The notes under the pieces are model-generated. The model was given only the letters and a program-made list of their open reading frames with translations. It was not told where the DNA came from and did no database searches. The translations under genes were made by a program, and so were the position numbers. Shown piece after piece: positions 44,546 to 53,455 of a DNA stretch of 64,000 bases. How positions within the stretch are numbered: the first letter of the stretch is position 1; each line of letters opens with the position of its first letter. Origin of the DNA: Pseudomonas sp. CCI4.2 (GTDB lineage Bacteria; Pseudomonadota; Gammaproteobacteria; Pseudomonadales; Pseudomonadaceae); the NCBI RefSeq assembly GCF_034350045.1, contig NZ_CP133781.1:4140501-4204500 (forward strand), read 5' to 3'.

Positions 44546-45637
44546 TTAAATTTGTTTCGTTTGCCGAACTAAACTCATCAGCCGTTTAGCGGCGTTTGTG
44601 AGCGCATTTGGTAAGTGACCATCACAGTCTGCACTTAAGCGGCCAGCTGGCGAAGTGACCGACAACGCTAAGATCATCTGCCCATCGCTGAAAATCGGTA
44701 CGCTGAACGCATTTACAGTCTGCAGATGAAGCGGCGACGGCTGGGAGCGTGCAGCTTGAGCAAATCCTCGACTACGTATCACATCCAGTTCGTGCTCGAA
44801 GCGCTCTCGTTGCGTTGCCGCGTCCTCACCTTCCTCGCGATATTGGCGCAGTTCTTCAGATATCAAGTTCTTGGTCATCTCGTCAGGCAGAAATGCTGCG
44901 AACGCGCGTCCAGTTGCAGATTGCGTGACAGGCATTACTAATCCTAACCGTAACTGCTGGCTCACAGGTTGGCTGGAAGGCTCCCAGTAAATTGCAGTTG
45001 GACCGTGATTTCCCCAGACGGCTAAACATAGCGTATGACCACCCATTTCTTCGGCCAATTGTGGTAGTTCTTGGATAACTCGCCGAACGCTGGCCATTTG
45101 TGTCGGCGTTGAAGTACCAAGGTGCAACGCGAGCGGACCCAAGTCATGGCTATAGGCGACCATATACTTACCACTACCAAACGCTAAGGGCCGCTTACAG
45201 GACTCACCGATACCCTCAACCCGACCAAGAAATACTACGTGATCGCCCCCTGGATACGCTGCTACTTTGGTGCACTCTAGGTGCGCTGCTGCGCCCACTA
45301 AAAGAGGAATATCGCCTAGTCCGTTGCTATGAGCAATAGAGCTGAATTTGTCATCTTGTGATTTCGCGAAATGATTGGAAATCGCGATCTGATCATCAGC
45401 AAGTATATTGATGGTGAAGCGGTCGCTATCGCGAAAAGCCGGGTAGCTGCTTGAACTCAGAGATTGGCTCCAGAGCACCAACGGCGGATCAAGGGATACA
45501 GAACTGAAAGAATTGGCGGTCACGCCAAACGCTTTACCTGATGGGTCACGCGTAGTGACGACGGTGACCCCAGTCAGAAATGTGCCGAGCACGTTGCGTA
45601 GCTGGCGTTGATCAAATTCCGTAAAAGTTGTGGTCAT
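44546..45637 (-). CDS. Flavin reductase fused to an IclR-type effector domain
   Basis: 363 residues. Residues about 8-165 are a flavin reductase of the RutF/NtaB type (LRNVLGTFLTGVTVVTTRD, GVTANSFSSVSLDPPLVLWS, HVVFLGRVEGI). Residues about 185-360 match the effector-binding half of IclR regulators (GHTLCLAVWGNHGPTAIYWE, MPVTQSATGRAFAAFLPDEM, LQTVNAFSVPIFSDGQMILA) without any helix-turn-helix. Such fusions let a ligand tune flavin reduction, as the MarR-like tail does in the Acinetobacter C1 reductase. It should supply reduced FMN to the LLM monooxygenase at 46916, the other half of a two-component system. ATG 45637 follows AGGAG by six bases. Confidence 0.83.
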   Translation of the reverse strand: MTTTFTEFDQRQLRNVLGTFLTGVTVVTTRDPSGKAFGVTANSFSSVSLDPPLVLWSQSLSSSSYPAFRDSDRFTINILADDQIAISNHFAKSQDDKFSSIAHSNGLGDIPLLVGAAAHLECTKVAAYPGGDHVVFLGRVEGIGESCKRPLAFGSGKYMVAYSHDLGPLALHLGTSTPTQMASVRRVIQELPQLAEEMGGHTLCLAVWGNHGPTAIYWEPSSQPVSQQLRLGLVMPVTQSATGRAFAAFLPDEMTKNLISEELRQYREEGEDAATQRERFEHELDVIRSRGFAQAARSQPSPLHLQTVNAFSVPIFSDGQMILALSVTSPAGRLSADCDGHLPNALTNAAKRLMSLVRQTKQI

Positions 45638-45746
45638 AGCGGCTCTCCTGAAGTAGTCCGTCTTGTAGGAGAACAAGTCTAATCACGAGGCAGGACTCTA
45701 ACAATTTGCGAGTGTCAATCGCTCTATAGGAGCTGCGAATAAATGA

Positions 45747-46706
45747 TCAAGCTTTAGCCGAGGTTTCGGCCGCCTCGAGTGCCATATGTTGGCGCAAGAA
45801 CTCGCAAAAGCTGGTGACGGCGGTGCTCTGATCGATTTTTTGTGAATAAGCGATTCCAAAGTCACGATGCAGATCCAGTCCTTCCAATAAGACGATCCGC
45901 GTTCCTCGTTCATCGTTGCGCTTAGCGATGACATGCGGTAACAGCGTTACGCCCATTCCGGCATCAAGCATCCCGAGTAAGGTGTTCAGGTTGCCGACAG
46001 ATTTTACCGGTGGCATTACCAGGCCTTGCTGTTCTAACACTTCAGCAATCTGGGCACGAAGCGATCGATATTGCTCAATCACCATCAACGGATAATTCAC
46101 CAGCATCGCAGGTTCGACGCTGCGAAACTTTGCAAGCGGGTGCTGAGCCGGCACCACTAACACCATTTTTTCGCGCCAAAGTAGCTCCCGTTGGTAGCGC
46201 TCACTGCGAGGTTCGAAAGCGATGACAGCGAAGTTGGCCGCGCCGCTGTCTAGAGCAGCAAGGGCTTCGGGGTATTGGAGGTCGAGTAGTTCCACCTGCA
46301 CGGAGGGATAGCGCTGCGTATAGGCTTGAATTACGGGTGGCAGCGTGAGCGCGGCGAGCATCGGAGTTGCGGCAATCACAACGCATTGGCGCGCCAGTTG
46401 GGTCTCATTGCGCAGGTCGCCAATTACTTTAAACAGACCTCGCAGGGCGGTTGAAGCCTCGATTGCCAGGCGTGTGCCATCGGCGGTCAGTTCAACTCTG
46501 CGAGTCGTTCGTTCGAGTAGTTGGATTCCGAGGATCGACTCCAACCGTTGCACGCGACTGGTTACAGACGGTTGGGTGACATGTAGTGATTCCGCTGCTT
46601 GGCTAAAGCTGCCGCATTCGGCGACCGCAAGGAAGGTTTCCAGTTCGACCAGTTTGATCCCCATCGCCGAAATTGGCTCGTGCAGTGAAGAAATGGAACT
46701 CGACAT
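45747..46706 (-). CDS. LysR-family regulator of operon B
   Basis: A 319-residue LysR protein. The DNA-binding part reads LVELETFLAVAECGSFSQAA, SLHVTQPSVTSRVQRLESIL and LLERTTRRVELTADG. The effector domain contains QVELLDLQYPEALAALDSGA and GNLNTLLGMLDAGMGVTLLP. It starts at ATG 46706, although an internal ATG at 46661 (MGIKLVELE) would also give a complete domain; neither has a strong binding site. It is divergent from the LLM monooxygenase gene with a 209-base gap, most of which is duplicated upstream of the DUF1302 porin operon. It probably activates both transcription units and perhaps the flavin reductase gene. Confidence 0.85.
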   Translation of the reverse strand: MSSSISSLHEPISAMGIKLVELETFLAVAECGSFSQAAESLHVTQPSVTSRVQRLESILGIQLLERTTRRVELTADGTRLAIEASTALRGLFKVIGDLRNETQLARQCVVIAATPMLAALTLPPVIQAYTQRYPSVQVELLDLQYPEALAALDSGAANFAVIAFEPRSERYQRELLWREKMVLVVPAQHPLAKFRSVEPAMLVNYPLMVIEQYRSLRAQIAEVLEQQGLVMPPVKSVGNLNTLLGMLDAGMGVTLLPHVIAKRNDERGTRIVLLEGLDLHRDFGIAYSQKIDQSTAVTSFCEFLRQHMALEAAETSAKA

Positions 46707-46842
46707 AGGGAAAAGACACTTTGATGATTTATTTTAATTTCAAATAAGTCTATCGCAGAAGGTGATTTGTTCAAGCGTTATTTATCGCCAAAGATGAGCC
46801 CTGCTTTTAGTAAGGTCCTTGTTTCACGGTCACGCTCCATAC
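46707..46842. promoter_or_regulatory. Divergent promoter region, original copy of the duplication
   Basis: The gap between lysR and the LLM gene. It is repeated at 35103-35236, and similarity continues into the lysR coding start (46643-46706 against 35040-35102). Blocks kept in both copies, such as agtctatcgcagaaggtgat, are candidates for LysR binding sites. From 46843 on, towards the LLM start, the two loci no longer match. Confidence 0.6.
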
Positions 46843-46915
46843 ATTGATGGCGCGGACGCGTTAAACGACCGGGGCTGGGGCATGAGCCTCATCATTTTGT
46901 CGGAGAAAAATAAAA

Positions 46916-48280
46916 ATGAGTTCCAAAATACCGCGTCAGATCAGCATGGTCGCCTTTATGCAGGCCCAGAATTGTTCCAATTATGTGGGTTCATGGCGCC
47001 ATCCTGCGACTATGAATGATTTTATGGAGCCTGAATATTACCAGCGTATCGCACGTACGCTGGAAGACGGTTTGTTCGACATGGCGTTCTTCGACGACCG
47101 GCTTGCAATGCCTGATATCTTCGGGGCTGACCACCACGAAACGGTTGCACATGGCATTCGGGCGGTGAAACTCGATCCGACGCCAGTACTAATGGCTATG
47201 GCAGCCGTCACTAGTAAGCTTGGTCTCGGCGCAACTTACTCGACCACTTACTACGAGCCGTACCATGTTGCTCGTCTCTTCGCCACGCTCGATCTAATGA
47301 CAAAGGGCCGCGTGGCTTGGAATGTTGTTACTTCGTTAAATGACTCAGAAGCTGAAAACTTCGGCCGGGACGCGCATGAAGAGCACGACCTGCGCTATGA
47401 CCGCGCTGACGAATTCATGGAAGTCGTAATGGGTCATTGGGATAGCTGGGAAGATGATGCGTTAATTCTTGATAAAGTGGGCGACCGCTTCGCAGATCCG
47501 GATAAAGTGCATCGTCTTGACCACGCGGGGCGCTTCTACAAATCGCGCGGACCATTCACCGTCCCGCGATCCAAGCAGGGAAGCCCAGTGATTCTGCAGG
47601 CTGGACAGAGCGGTCGTGGAATGGCATTCGCTGCACGTTGGGCGGAATTGGTGTTTGGTGCATATCCAAATTTAGAAATTGGCAAAAAGCAATATGCCCA
47701 CTTGAAAGAAGCTACCCAGGCGGCTGGTCGAGATCCAGCAACTGTGAAGGTTGCTCCAGCGGTGAAAATCTTCGTTGCCGAAACCGAAGCGTTGGCAAGA
47801 GAAAAGTACGAATACGCTGGCTCATTGGGCCGGCCAATCGATGCGCTTACGCTGCTTTGTGAAGCGCTCAACGTCGACTTTTCGACCCGTCCTTACGATA
47901 AGCCATTTAGCGACGCTGAACTGGCCACAGTATCTTGGCACAGCCTTCGAGATCAGGTCATCCGCATCAGCGGTAAGAAGAACCCTTCGGTACGTGACTT
48001 TGTCGAGTGCAGCGGGCGCGGCACCATCAAAGAAGGCCCTGCGTTCATCGGCACGCCAACCCAAGTTGCAGATCAGATGGTTGAGTGGTTCGAGAATTGC
48101 TGCGACGGATTTGTATTGCAAGCCACCTCAATGCCCGGAACCTATGAAGATTTTGTCCGCTTAGTAGTGCCTGAACTGCAGCGTCGTGGTCTCTACCGCA
48201 AGGAGTATCCGGGCCAGACCTTGCGCGATACGTTGGATATTAAAAGGCCGACAACCCGCGCCTGGCGCAAATACGTCTGA
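46916..48280 (+). CDS. LLM flavin-dependent monooxygenase, NtaA/SnaA/DszA type
   Basis: A 454-residue FMNH2-dependent monooxygenase of the luciferase-like superfamily, nitrilotriacetate monooxygenase/DszA/SnaA branch. Blocks seen are FMQAQNCSNYVGSWRHP near the N-terminus, FDMAFFDDRLAMPDIFG, ATYSTTYYEPYHVARLFATL, RVAWNVVTSLNDSEAENFGR, RYDRADEFMEVV, SPVILQAGQSGRGMAFAARW and FIGTPTQVADQM. Enzymes of this branch oxygenate N-, S- or carbonyl-containing compounds with flavin from a separate reductase, here probably the IclR-fused reductase at 44546. First gene of operon B; it is followed 11 bases later by the AtuA-like gene. CGGAGA lies about ten bases before the ATG. Confidence 0.87.
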   Translation: MSSKIPRQISMVAFMQAQNCSNYVGSWRHPATMNDFMEPEYYQRIARTLEDGLFDMAFFDDRLAMPDIFGADHHETVAHGIRAVKLDPTPVLMAMAAVTSKLGLGATYSTTYYEPYHVARLFATLDLMTKGRVAWNVVTSLNDSEAENFGRDAHEEHDLRYDRADEFMEVVMGHWDSWEDDALILDKVGDRFADPDKVHRLDHAGRFYKSRGPFTVPRSKQGSPVILQAGQSGRGMAFAARWAELVFGAYPNLEIGKKQYAHLKEATQAAGRDPATVKVAPAVKIFVAETEALAREKYEYAGSLGRPIDALTLLCEALNVDFSTRPYDKPFSDAELATVSWHSLRDQVIRISGKKNPSVRDFVECSGRGTIKEGPAFIGTPTQVADQMVEWFENCCDGFVLQATSMPGTYEDFVRLVVPELQRRGLYRKEYPGQTLRDTLDIKRPTTRAWRKYV

Positions 48281-48291
48281 GGATAATGGTC

Positions 48292-49656
48292 ATGAAAGAA
48301 ATCAAAATCCTCACCCCGATCGGGATGCTTGGCTACGGTGTGCCCGAGGTTGACTTCGAGGCAGGGCTCGAGGCCGGTGCAGATGTCGTGATCGTCGACT
48401 CCGGATCCACCGATCCAGGACCTTACCAATTGGGCCTTGGCGAGACTCTTGCCAAGCCCGAGGCATACGTCCGTGACCTGCGTGTGATGCTTAAGGGTTG
48501 TACGGCACGCGGCGTGCCGCTGCTGATTGGTTCTGCTGGCGGTCCAGGCACGGCAAAACACGTCGACGACATGGTGGAGACCATTCAGCGTATCGGCGCC
48601 GAGTTGGGCAAGTCACTGAAGATAGTTGCGATATATGCCGACGTTGATCCAGGGTTGGTAAGCGCGCGTTTTGCCGCAGGGCGCACTCAGTCTTGTGCCT
48701 CAGCTCCAGAGCTAACCCAAGCAGACATCGATCAGAGCGTGCACATTGTCGCTCAGATGGGCGCTGAACCTATTTATCAGGTGCTGCGTGAGCATCCCGA
48801 TGTAGACGTAGTTGTGGCCGGACGCGCTTACGATCCGGCGCCTTTCGCTGCTTTCTGCATGTTGCATGGCATCGAACCGGGCATTTACTGGCACATGGGC
48901 AAGATAATGGAGTGTGGTGGTGCCTGCGCTGAACCGAAGGGCAAGGTGATTCTCGCCACGGTGCGGGCCGACAGCTTCGATCTGGAACCATTGAATCCAG
49001 CCGAGCGTTGCACACCTACGTCAGTCGCTGCTCATACGTTGTACGAGAAGAGCCGTCCAGACTTGCTGGCCGGTCCTGGCGGCGTGCTCGACCTTCGCAG
49101 TTCGAAATATGAAGCGCTCGACGACCGCCGAGTCCGCGTCAGTGGCAGCATTTTCCATCCAGCGTCGACCTACCAGGTAAAGCTCGAAGGTGCTGCGATT
49201 GATGGTTATCGGACAATCTTCATCGGAGGTGTTCGTGATCCAATCCTGATTGCCATTATCGATAAGGCACTGATTTCCATACGCCAATATCTGCAAGGTT
49301 ATTACCCTGAGATGGCCAGCGGAGAAGCGCAAATAAACTTCCACGTATATGGCAAGCACGCGGTGATGGGAAAGCGCGAACCCTTAAGTCACCACGAGCC
49401 TCACGAGGTTGGCATTCTTGGAGAAGTTACCGCTTCGACACAAACATTGGCCAATGCCATTTGCAGCACTGCGCGCATCGCCATGCTGCACATGCCTTAT
49501 CCGGGGCAGATGGCAACTGGCGGTAACTTCGCGATTCCGCTCAATCCGCCGGAGAATCCTATTGGTGCTGTTTGCAGATTCTCGCTTTATCACCTGATGG
49601 ACGTGGAGTCGCCCTGTGAACTGTTTCCAAGCAAGGTGATAGAGGCCCATGTATGA
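48292..49656 (+). CDS. AtuA-like DUF1446 protein (operon B copy)
   Basis: A 454-residue DUF1446 protein, the paralogue of the operon A protein at 32127-33491. Shared blocks include IVDSGSTDPGPYQLGLGE, LIGSAGGPGTAKHVDDM, VVVAGRAYDPAPFAAFCM, MECGGACAEPKG, TSVAAHTLYEKSRPDLLAGP and VYGKHAVMGKREPL. I chose ATG 48292, eight bases after GAGGA, rather than ATG 48286, which is too close to it. The stop overlaps the DUF4387 start (ATGA), so the two products are made together. The enzyme class is unresolved; co-occurrence with MmgE/PrpD suggests action on a carboxylated or CoA-linked intermediate. Confidence 0.83.
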   Translation: MKEIKILTPIGMLGYGVPEVDFEAGLEAGADVVIVDSGSTDPGPYQLGLGETLAKPEAYVRDLRVMLKGCTARGVPLLIGSAGGPGTAKHVDDMVETIQRIGAELGKSLKIVAIYADVDPGLVSARFAAGRTQSCASAPELTQADIDQSVHIVAQMGAEPIYQVLREHPDVDVVVAGRAYDPAPFAAFCMLHGIEPGIYWHMGKIMECGGACAEPKGKVILATVRADSFDLEPLNPAERCTPTSVAAHTLYEKSRPDLLAGPGGVLDLRSSKYEALDDRRVRVSGSIFHPASTYQVKLEGAAIDGYRTIFIGGVRDPILIAIIDKALISIRQYLQGYYPEMASGEAQINFHVYGKHAVMGKREPLSHHEPHEVGILGEVTASTQTLANAICSTARIAMLHMPYPGQMATGGNFAIPLNPPENPIGAVCRFSLYHLMDVESPCELFPSKVIEAHV

Positions 49657-49964
49657 CAGCGCTGAAGAGCTTGGCCCAAGTAATACGTAGTAAGAATTCA
49701 GGCCCGTTCGAAATTACTTTCGATGTCATTTTCGCTGATCGCCAGCGTTACGAACGTGTCCGCACCAGTCGCGTACTGACGCAGGAGCTGATCACTGAGT
49801 TGTACCAGATTCCTCCTGGCGAACTGATTACTTTCATGTTTTTTGAGCCCGCGCTCGCGTTCAAATTCACCATCAAGCGTCATGGCAATCAGGGTGGAAT
49901 AGGGGAGCGCGACACTTTTGGCGCACAGCAACACGCACTGTTGCTGGACATCGATATTCCTTGA
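49653..49964 (+). CDS. DUF4387 protein (operon B copy)
   Basis: 103 residues, the same length as the operon A copy, with VIRSKNSGPFEITFDVIFAD near the start and FGAQQHALLLDIDIP at the end. It is translationally coupled to the AtuA-like gene by an ATGA overlap. The fixed pairing in both operons argues for a two-subunit protein. Function unknown. Confidence 0.8.
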   Translation: MTALKSLAQVIRSKNSGPFEITFDVIFADRQRYERVRTSRVLTQELITELYQIPPGELITFMFFEPALAFKFTIKRHGNQGGIGERDTFGAQQHALLLDIDIP

Positions 49965-50011
49965 GCTACCGCCGCTCTTCAAAACAAAACCAAGATTCGG
50001 AGAGAACCCTT

Positions 50012-51400
50012 ATGAACACACATCAAGCGCCGACGTCACCTACTGATTCCGAGCGGATTGCTGCTTTTGCCTTGCAGCTAGATCTAGATGCAATTCCAGC
50101 CGAGGTGCAGATACTTGCCAAGGAGCATCTGCTGGACGTTCTTGGCATTGCCTTGGCTTCCTCTCGTTTCGAATTCGGCCGCGTAGCCATTGAGGGTGCA
50201 CGCGCACTCGGCAAGGGAGACGAGGCCACTGTATTGGGGACCGGAGAGCGCCTTCCGGCAACTTCTGCCGCGCTGGCTAATGGCATCCTCGCTCATAGTT
50301 TGGATTTCGACGATACCCACATTGGTGCTATCTACCACGCCAGCGCTCCAGCCATGGCGGCGGCATTGGCTGCCGGCGAGGCGACCGAAGCCAGCGGCCG
50401 CGAGGTTCTGACCGCGTTCATCATTGCTTTGGAGATCGGATGCCGACTGGGCACCGGCGCTGCCGGCAAGCTCCACGTCCGAGGCTTCCATCCAACCGCG
50501 CTGTGCGGCACCTTTGCCGCTGCTACTGCTGCTGGCCGCCTCAACAAACTTGGATACCCTGCATTGGTATCAGCTTTGGGGCTGTGCGGAAGCATGGCGG
50601 CGGGCATCCTTGAAGTTGGACAGTCTTGGCTTAAGCGCTTGCATCCGGGCTGGGCCGCACATGGAGGTCTGAGTGCGGTGGCGCTCGGGCGAGTGGGTTT
50701 CCTTGGACCCAATACCGTACTCGAAGGCTCACACGGCTTTTATGCGACTCACGTGCAATCTGTGCCGCAGGGTGAGCACTCTCCAGCTCATGGTCTCGGC
50801 GAGACTTGGCAAACTCTCGGCATCGCCCTAAAGCCATATCCCTGCTGTCATTTCATCCACGGATTTGTCGACGCCGCATTGGAGTTGCGTGGCCAGTTCG
50901 ACCTGGATGAGGTCGAGCGCATCGAATGCCCGCTGACTGCGATGTTGCACCCGATGGTTGGCGCACCACGCGAGCGTTGCATTGAACCTCCGACCGTCTA
51001 TGCGGCGCTTTTCAGTGTGCATTATGTGGTGGCGCTCGCACTCACCAAGGGGCGTGTCGATTTGGTAGCGTTTTATGACGAGCCGATCAGCGATCCTAAA
51101 GTGCTGGAAGTTGCGGCAAAGGTGCATTGCATCGATGACATCAACAGCGATTTTCCTAAGCATTTTCCGGGGGAGGTGATTGTCACGCTCAAGGACGGGC
51201 GCGTCTTTCGTTGCCGTAAGCCCACCAGCCTTGGAACGCCGGAAGTACCCCTGTCGCGGGCCGAGATCGAGGTCAAGTTCTTTGCGAACGCTACCCGTGC
51301 GATTAGTCGCGAAGCGGCCGAACAAATCGTTGATGTAGTGTTGAATTTGGAAAAGGCTGAGTCTCTTGGCCAGCTCATGGCGCTTTGCAGCGCCAGTTGA
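50012..51400 (+). CDS. MmgE/PrpD family protein (operon B copy)
   Basis: A 462-residue MmgE/PrpD protein. Blocks are KEHLLDVLGIALASSRFEFG, ANGILAHSLDFDDTHIGAIY, RGFHPTALCGTFAAATAAGR, KRLHPGWAAHGGLSAVALGR and LKPYPCCHFIHGFVDAALEL. It is only moderately similar to the operon A member and belongs to a different branch (LDFDDTH type), so the two probably act on different intermediates. ATG 50012 lies seven bases after GGAGAG; the frame remains open further upstream without a start signal. Possible activities are dehydration, epimerisation or decarboxylation of a di- or tricarboxylate. Confidence 0.83.
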   Translation: MNTHQAPTSPTDSERIAAFALQLDLDAIPAEVQILAKEHLLDVLGIALASSRFEFGRVAIEGARALGKGDEATVLGTGERLPATSAALANGILAHSLDFDDTHIGAIYHASAPAMAAALAAGEATEASGREVLTAFIIALEIGCRLGTGAAGKLHVRGFHPTALCGTFAAATAAGRLNKLGYPALVSALGLCGSMAAGILEVGQSWLKRLHPGWAAHGGLSAVALGRVGFLGPNTVLEGSHGFYATHVQSVPQGEHSPAHGLGETWQTLGIALKPYPCCHFIHGFVDAALELRGQFDLDEVERIECPLTAMLHPMVGAPRERCIEPPTVYAALFSVHYVVALALTKGRVDLVAFYDEPISDPKVLEVAAKVHCIDDINSDFPKHFPGEVIVTLKDGRVFRCRKPTSLGTPEVPLSRAEIEVKFFANATRAISREAAEQIVDVVLNLEKAESLGQLMALCSAS

Positions 51401-51493
51401 TGCATCCGAGGTGCGCTGCTTGCTGGCGCACCGTTCTGCGGCGAGACCTACAGTCAAGCCGAACGATAAAAATAAGAGAGCAGGAGTATTTCT

Positions 51494-52936
51494 GTGCGTG
51501 AACACATCCTTGATGACTCTGCCAATACGGCTGCGACGTCTCTCTCCGATTCCATTTCGGCTGGCGACATCGCCGCCCGGCTCGACCGACTTCCGGCAAC
51601 CCGCTCGGTTTGGACTATGGTGCTGTTGCTGGCGCTTGGGTCGTTCTTTGAATTTTACGAAATATTTTCTACGGCCTACGTCATGCCAGGGTTGATCGCG
51701 AGTGGGATTCTCACTACAACAACGGAAAGTTTCTTCGGTATGACCGGCGCGGCGAGTTACATCGCGGCTACCTTTGTCGGCATGTTCCTCGGCGTTCTGT
51801 TGTTCGGCCAAGTCGCCGACCGATTCGGCCGTCGCACTGTTTTCACCTGCGCTCTACTGGGCTACTCGATTGCCTCGGCAATTATGGCCTTCCAGACTGA
51901 CGCTCATACGCTCAACATCTGGCGACTCGTCGCTGGTGTGTTCCTCGGCGTAGAAATCGTCACCATCGACACTTACCTGAGCGAGCTCGTACCAGCCCGG
52001 ATTCGTGGCCGCGCCTTCGCCATTCTGAGAATGTGCAGCTTCATCGCCGTGCCCATGGTGGCATTGATCGCCTACCTTTTGGTACCAACCACGTTGCTCG
52101 GCTACGAGGGGTGGCGATGGGTCTTCTGGATCGGCTCCTGTGGTGCACTGTTCATCTGGTTCCTGCGCCGTGGTTTACCAGAGAGCCCGCGCTGGCTAGC
52201 CAGCCATGGCCGTTTAAAGGAGGCGGACGCGGTCCTGCGTCAATTGGAGGCGAGGGTACAGACTCATTATGGTAAGGCGCTGCCGAAGCCGACGCCAACG
52301 CAGGGAGTCGTGCTGAAAACTCGGGAGCAGGTGAGCTTCACCGAAATATGGAGCCGACACTACCGCGGTCGCACCCTGATGTTGCTGTTGTGTCAGGTGG
52401 CGATGGGCATTGCACTTTTTGGTTTCTCAAACTGGATGCCCACGTTCCTTGTTGAGCATGGCATTGGGCTCACCAAGAGCCTTGAGTACGGCCTGATAAT
52501 TTCTTGCGTAACACCTCTCGGTCCATTGGTGGCGTTCTTTTTCGCCGATCGAATTGAGCGTAAATGGCAATTACTCGTTGCTGGTAGCCTGATGATTTTC
52601 GGTGGTCTGTTATTTGTCGAGGTGCGAGGTATGTTGCCGCTGATCCTGGCAGGTTCGTTAATCACACTGGGCGCAACCGTCGTGCCGATGGTCGTACATA
52701 CCTATCAAACTGAACTTTACCCCACCCGCAACAGAGCGCTTACAACTGGTTTTGTGGTCGCTATTGGGCGGCTCGGTGGGGCAATGAGCGGGTTCCTGAT
52801 CGCTGCTGCGCTGAAGTATGCGGGCGTGTCCGGCGCACTCATGCTGATCTGCGGTGCCATGGCAGTATCAATGTTGTCGATCATCCTATTTGGACCTCGC
52901 ACTCGCGGGCGCTCATTGGAAGAGCTTAACCGTTAG
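51494..52936 (+). CDS. MFS permease, operon B (paralogue of operon A permease)
   Basis: A 480-residue twelve-helix permease starting at GTG 51494, seven bases after AGGAG. Motif A is GQVADRFGRRTVFT. VTIDTYLSELVPARIRGRAF and GLPESPRWLASHG follow, and the C-terminus FGPRTRGRSLEELNR matches that of the operon A permease (MGPRTRGRTLEAIND). The shared GAASYIAATFVGMFLG block confirms paralogy. It is the last gene of operon B. The family carries organic acids and aromatic acids with protons, so uptake of the pathway substrate is likely. Confidence 0.85.
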   Translation: MREHILDDSANTAATSLSDSISAGDIAARLDRLPATRSVWTMVLLLALGSFFEFYEIFSTAYVMPGLIASGILTTTTESFFGMTGAASYIAATFVGMFLGVLLFGQVADRFGRRTVFTCALLGYSIASAIMAFQTDAHTLNIWRLVAGVFLGVEIVTIDTYLSELVPARIRGRAFAILRMCSFIAVPMVALIAYLLVPTTLLGYEGWRWVFWIGSCGALFIWFLRRGLPESPRWLASHGRLKEADAVLRQLEARVQTHYGKALPKPTPTQGVVLKTREQVSFTEIWSRHYRGRTLMLLLCQVAMGIALFGFSNWMPTFLVEHGIGLTKSLEYGLIISCVTPLGPLVAFFFADRIERKWQLLVAGSLMIFGGLLFVEVRGMLPLILAGSLITLGATVVPMVVHTYQTELYPTRNRALTTGFVVAIGRLGGAMSGFLIAAALKYAGVSGALMLICGAMAVSMLSIILFGPRTRGRSLEELNR

Positions 52937-52994
52937 GGCCTCCTGAATCAGGCGCCTCACCCCTCATATTCCTCCACTGTACAGGCCGCATAGA

Positions 52995-53035
52995 CTTCTC
53001 ATTGCATCATGAGAAGGGCTTTGCCCGAAAAGCCC
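52995..53035. terminator. Two adjacent hairpins between convergent transcription units
   Basis: CTTCTCAT/ATGAGAAG (52995-53002 with 53009-53016) and GGGCTTT/AAAGCCC (53016-53022 with 53029-53035) are both perfect. They lie between the 3' ends of operon B and the ligD-DUF2188 unit. No long T-run follows on either strand, so a termination role is plausible but not certain. Confidence 0.35.
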
Positions 53036-53203
53036 AAATTCACACGGCGTCGAAATCCAGGCCAAGATCGGCCAGCGTCTAGAAGGAAGAGCATGCACAG
53101 AGCTTGCGCATTGGACATCCACTCGGCGTCATGGAGGTCAAAATTGTGTGCAAGGCTGATGGCGGTAGGAGTGTCACTGTAATCAGCACCCCTGATTTTA
53201 ACC

Positions 53204-53455
53204 CTAGCCCTTGGACTTAGTCGGATCAGCGCTGCGTGGGTAGGTACGTTCCTCTTGAGTCGTGCCATCGTCTTGATGGATTGTGAGCGAAGCCGTCTTA
53301 CCGTCCAAAATCTTAACTGCGAGCTTCGTAATCTCTTATTTAGTGGCGGCGGTTTTCGATGCGCGCTCCGCACCTTGCTTGGTAAGCGCCCAGCCTTTGT
53401 CGGTTTGTCGATGTGAGTTGTTGTCGATTTCATTCTCCGGTTTTTTGAGTTTCAC
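53204..53455 (-). pseudogene. DUF2188 protein gene with premature stop, coupled to ligD
   Basis: A GTG at 53455 overlaps the LigD stop (GTGA). The frame gives MKLKKPENEIDNNSH, then RQTDKGWALTKQGAERASKT and AATK, a TAA at 53336-53338 (codon 40), and continues in the same frame with EITKLAVKILDGKTASLTIH and QEERTYPRSADPTKSKG to TAG at 53204. Apart from the internal stop this is a full-length DUF2188 protein of 83 residues, with the family's QEERTYP end. A single base change would explain the stop. DUF2188 proteins are small and of unknown function. The overlap implies that it once worked with, or was translated after, LigD. Confidence 0.75.

Noticed and set aside
50828..51811. Long minus-strand frame of over 300 codons opposite the MmgE/PrpD and MFS genes
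   Set aside because: It is a high-GC shadow without family resemblance, spanning the end of one real gene and the start of another.
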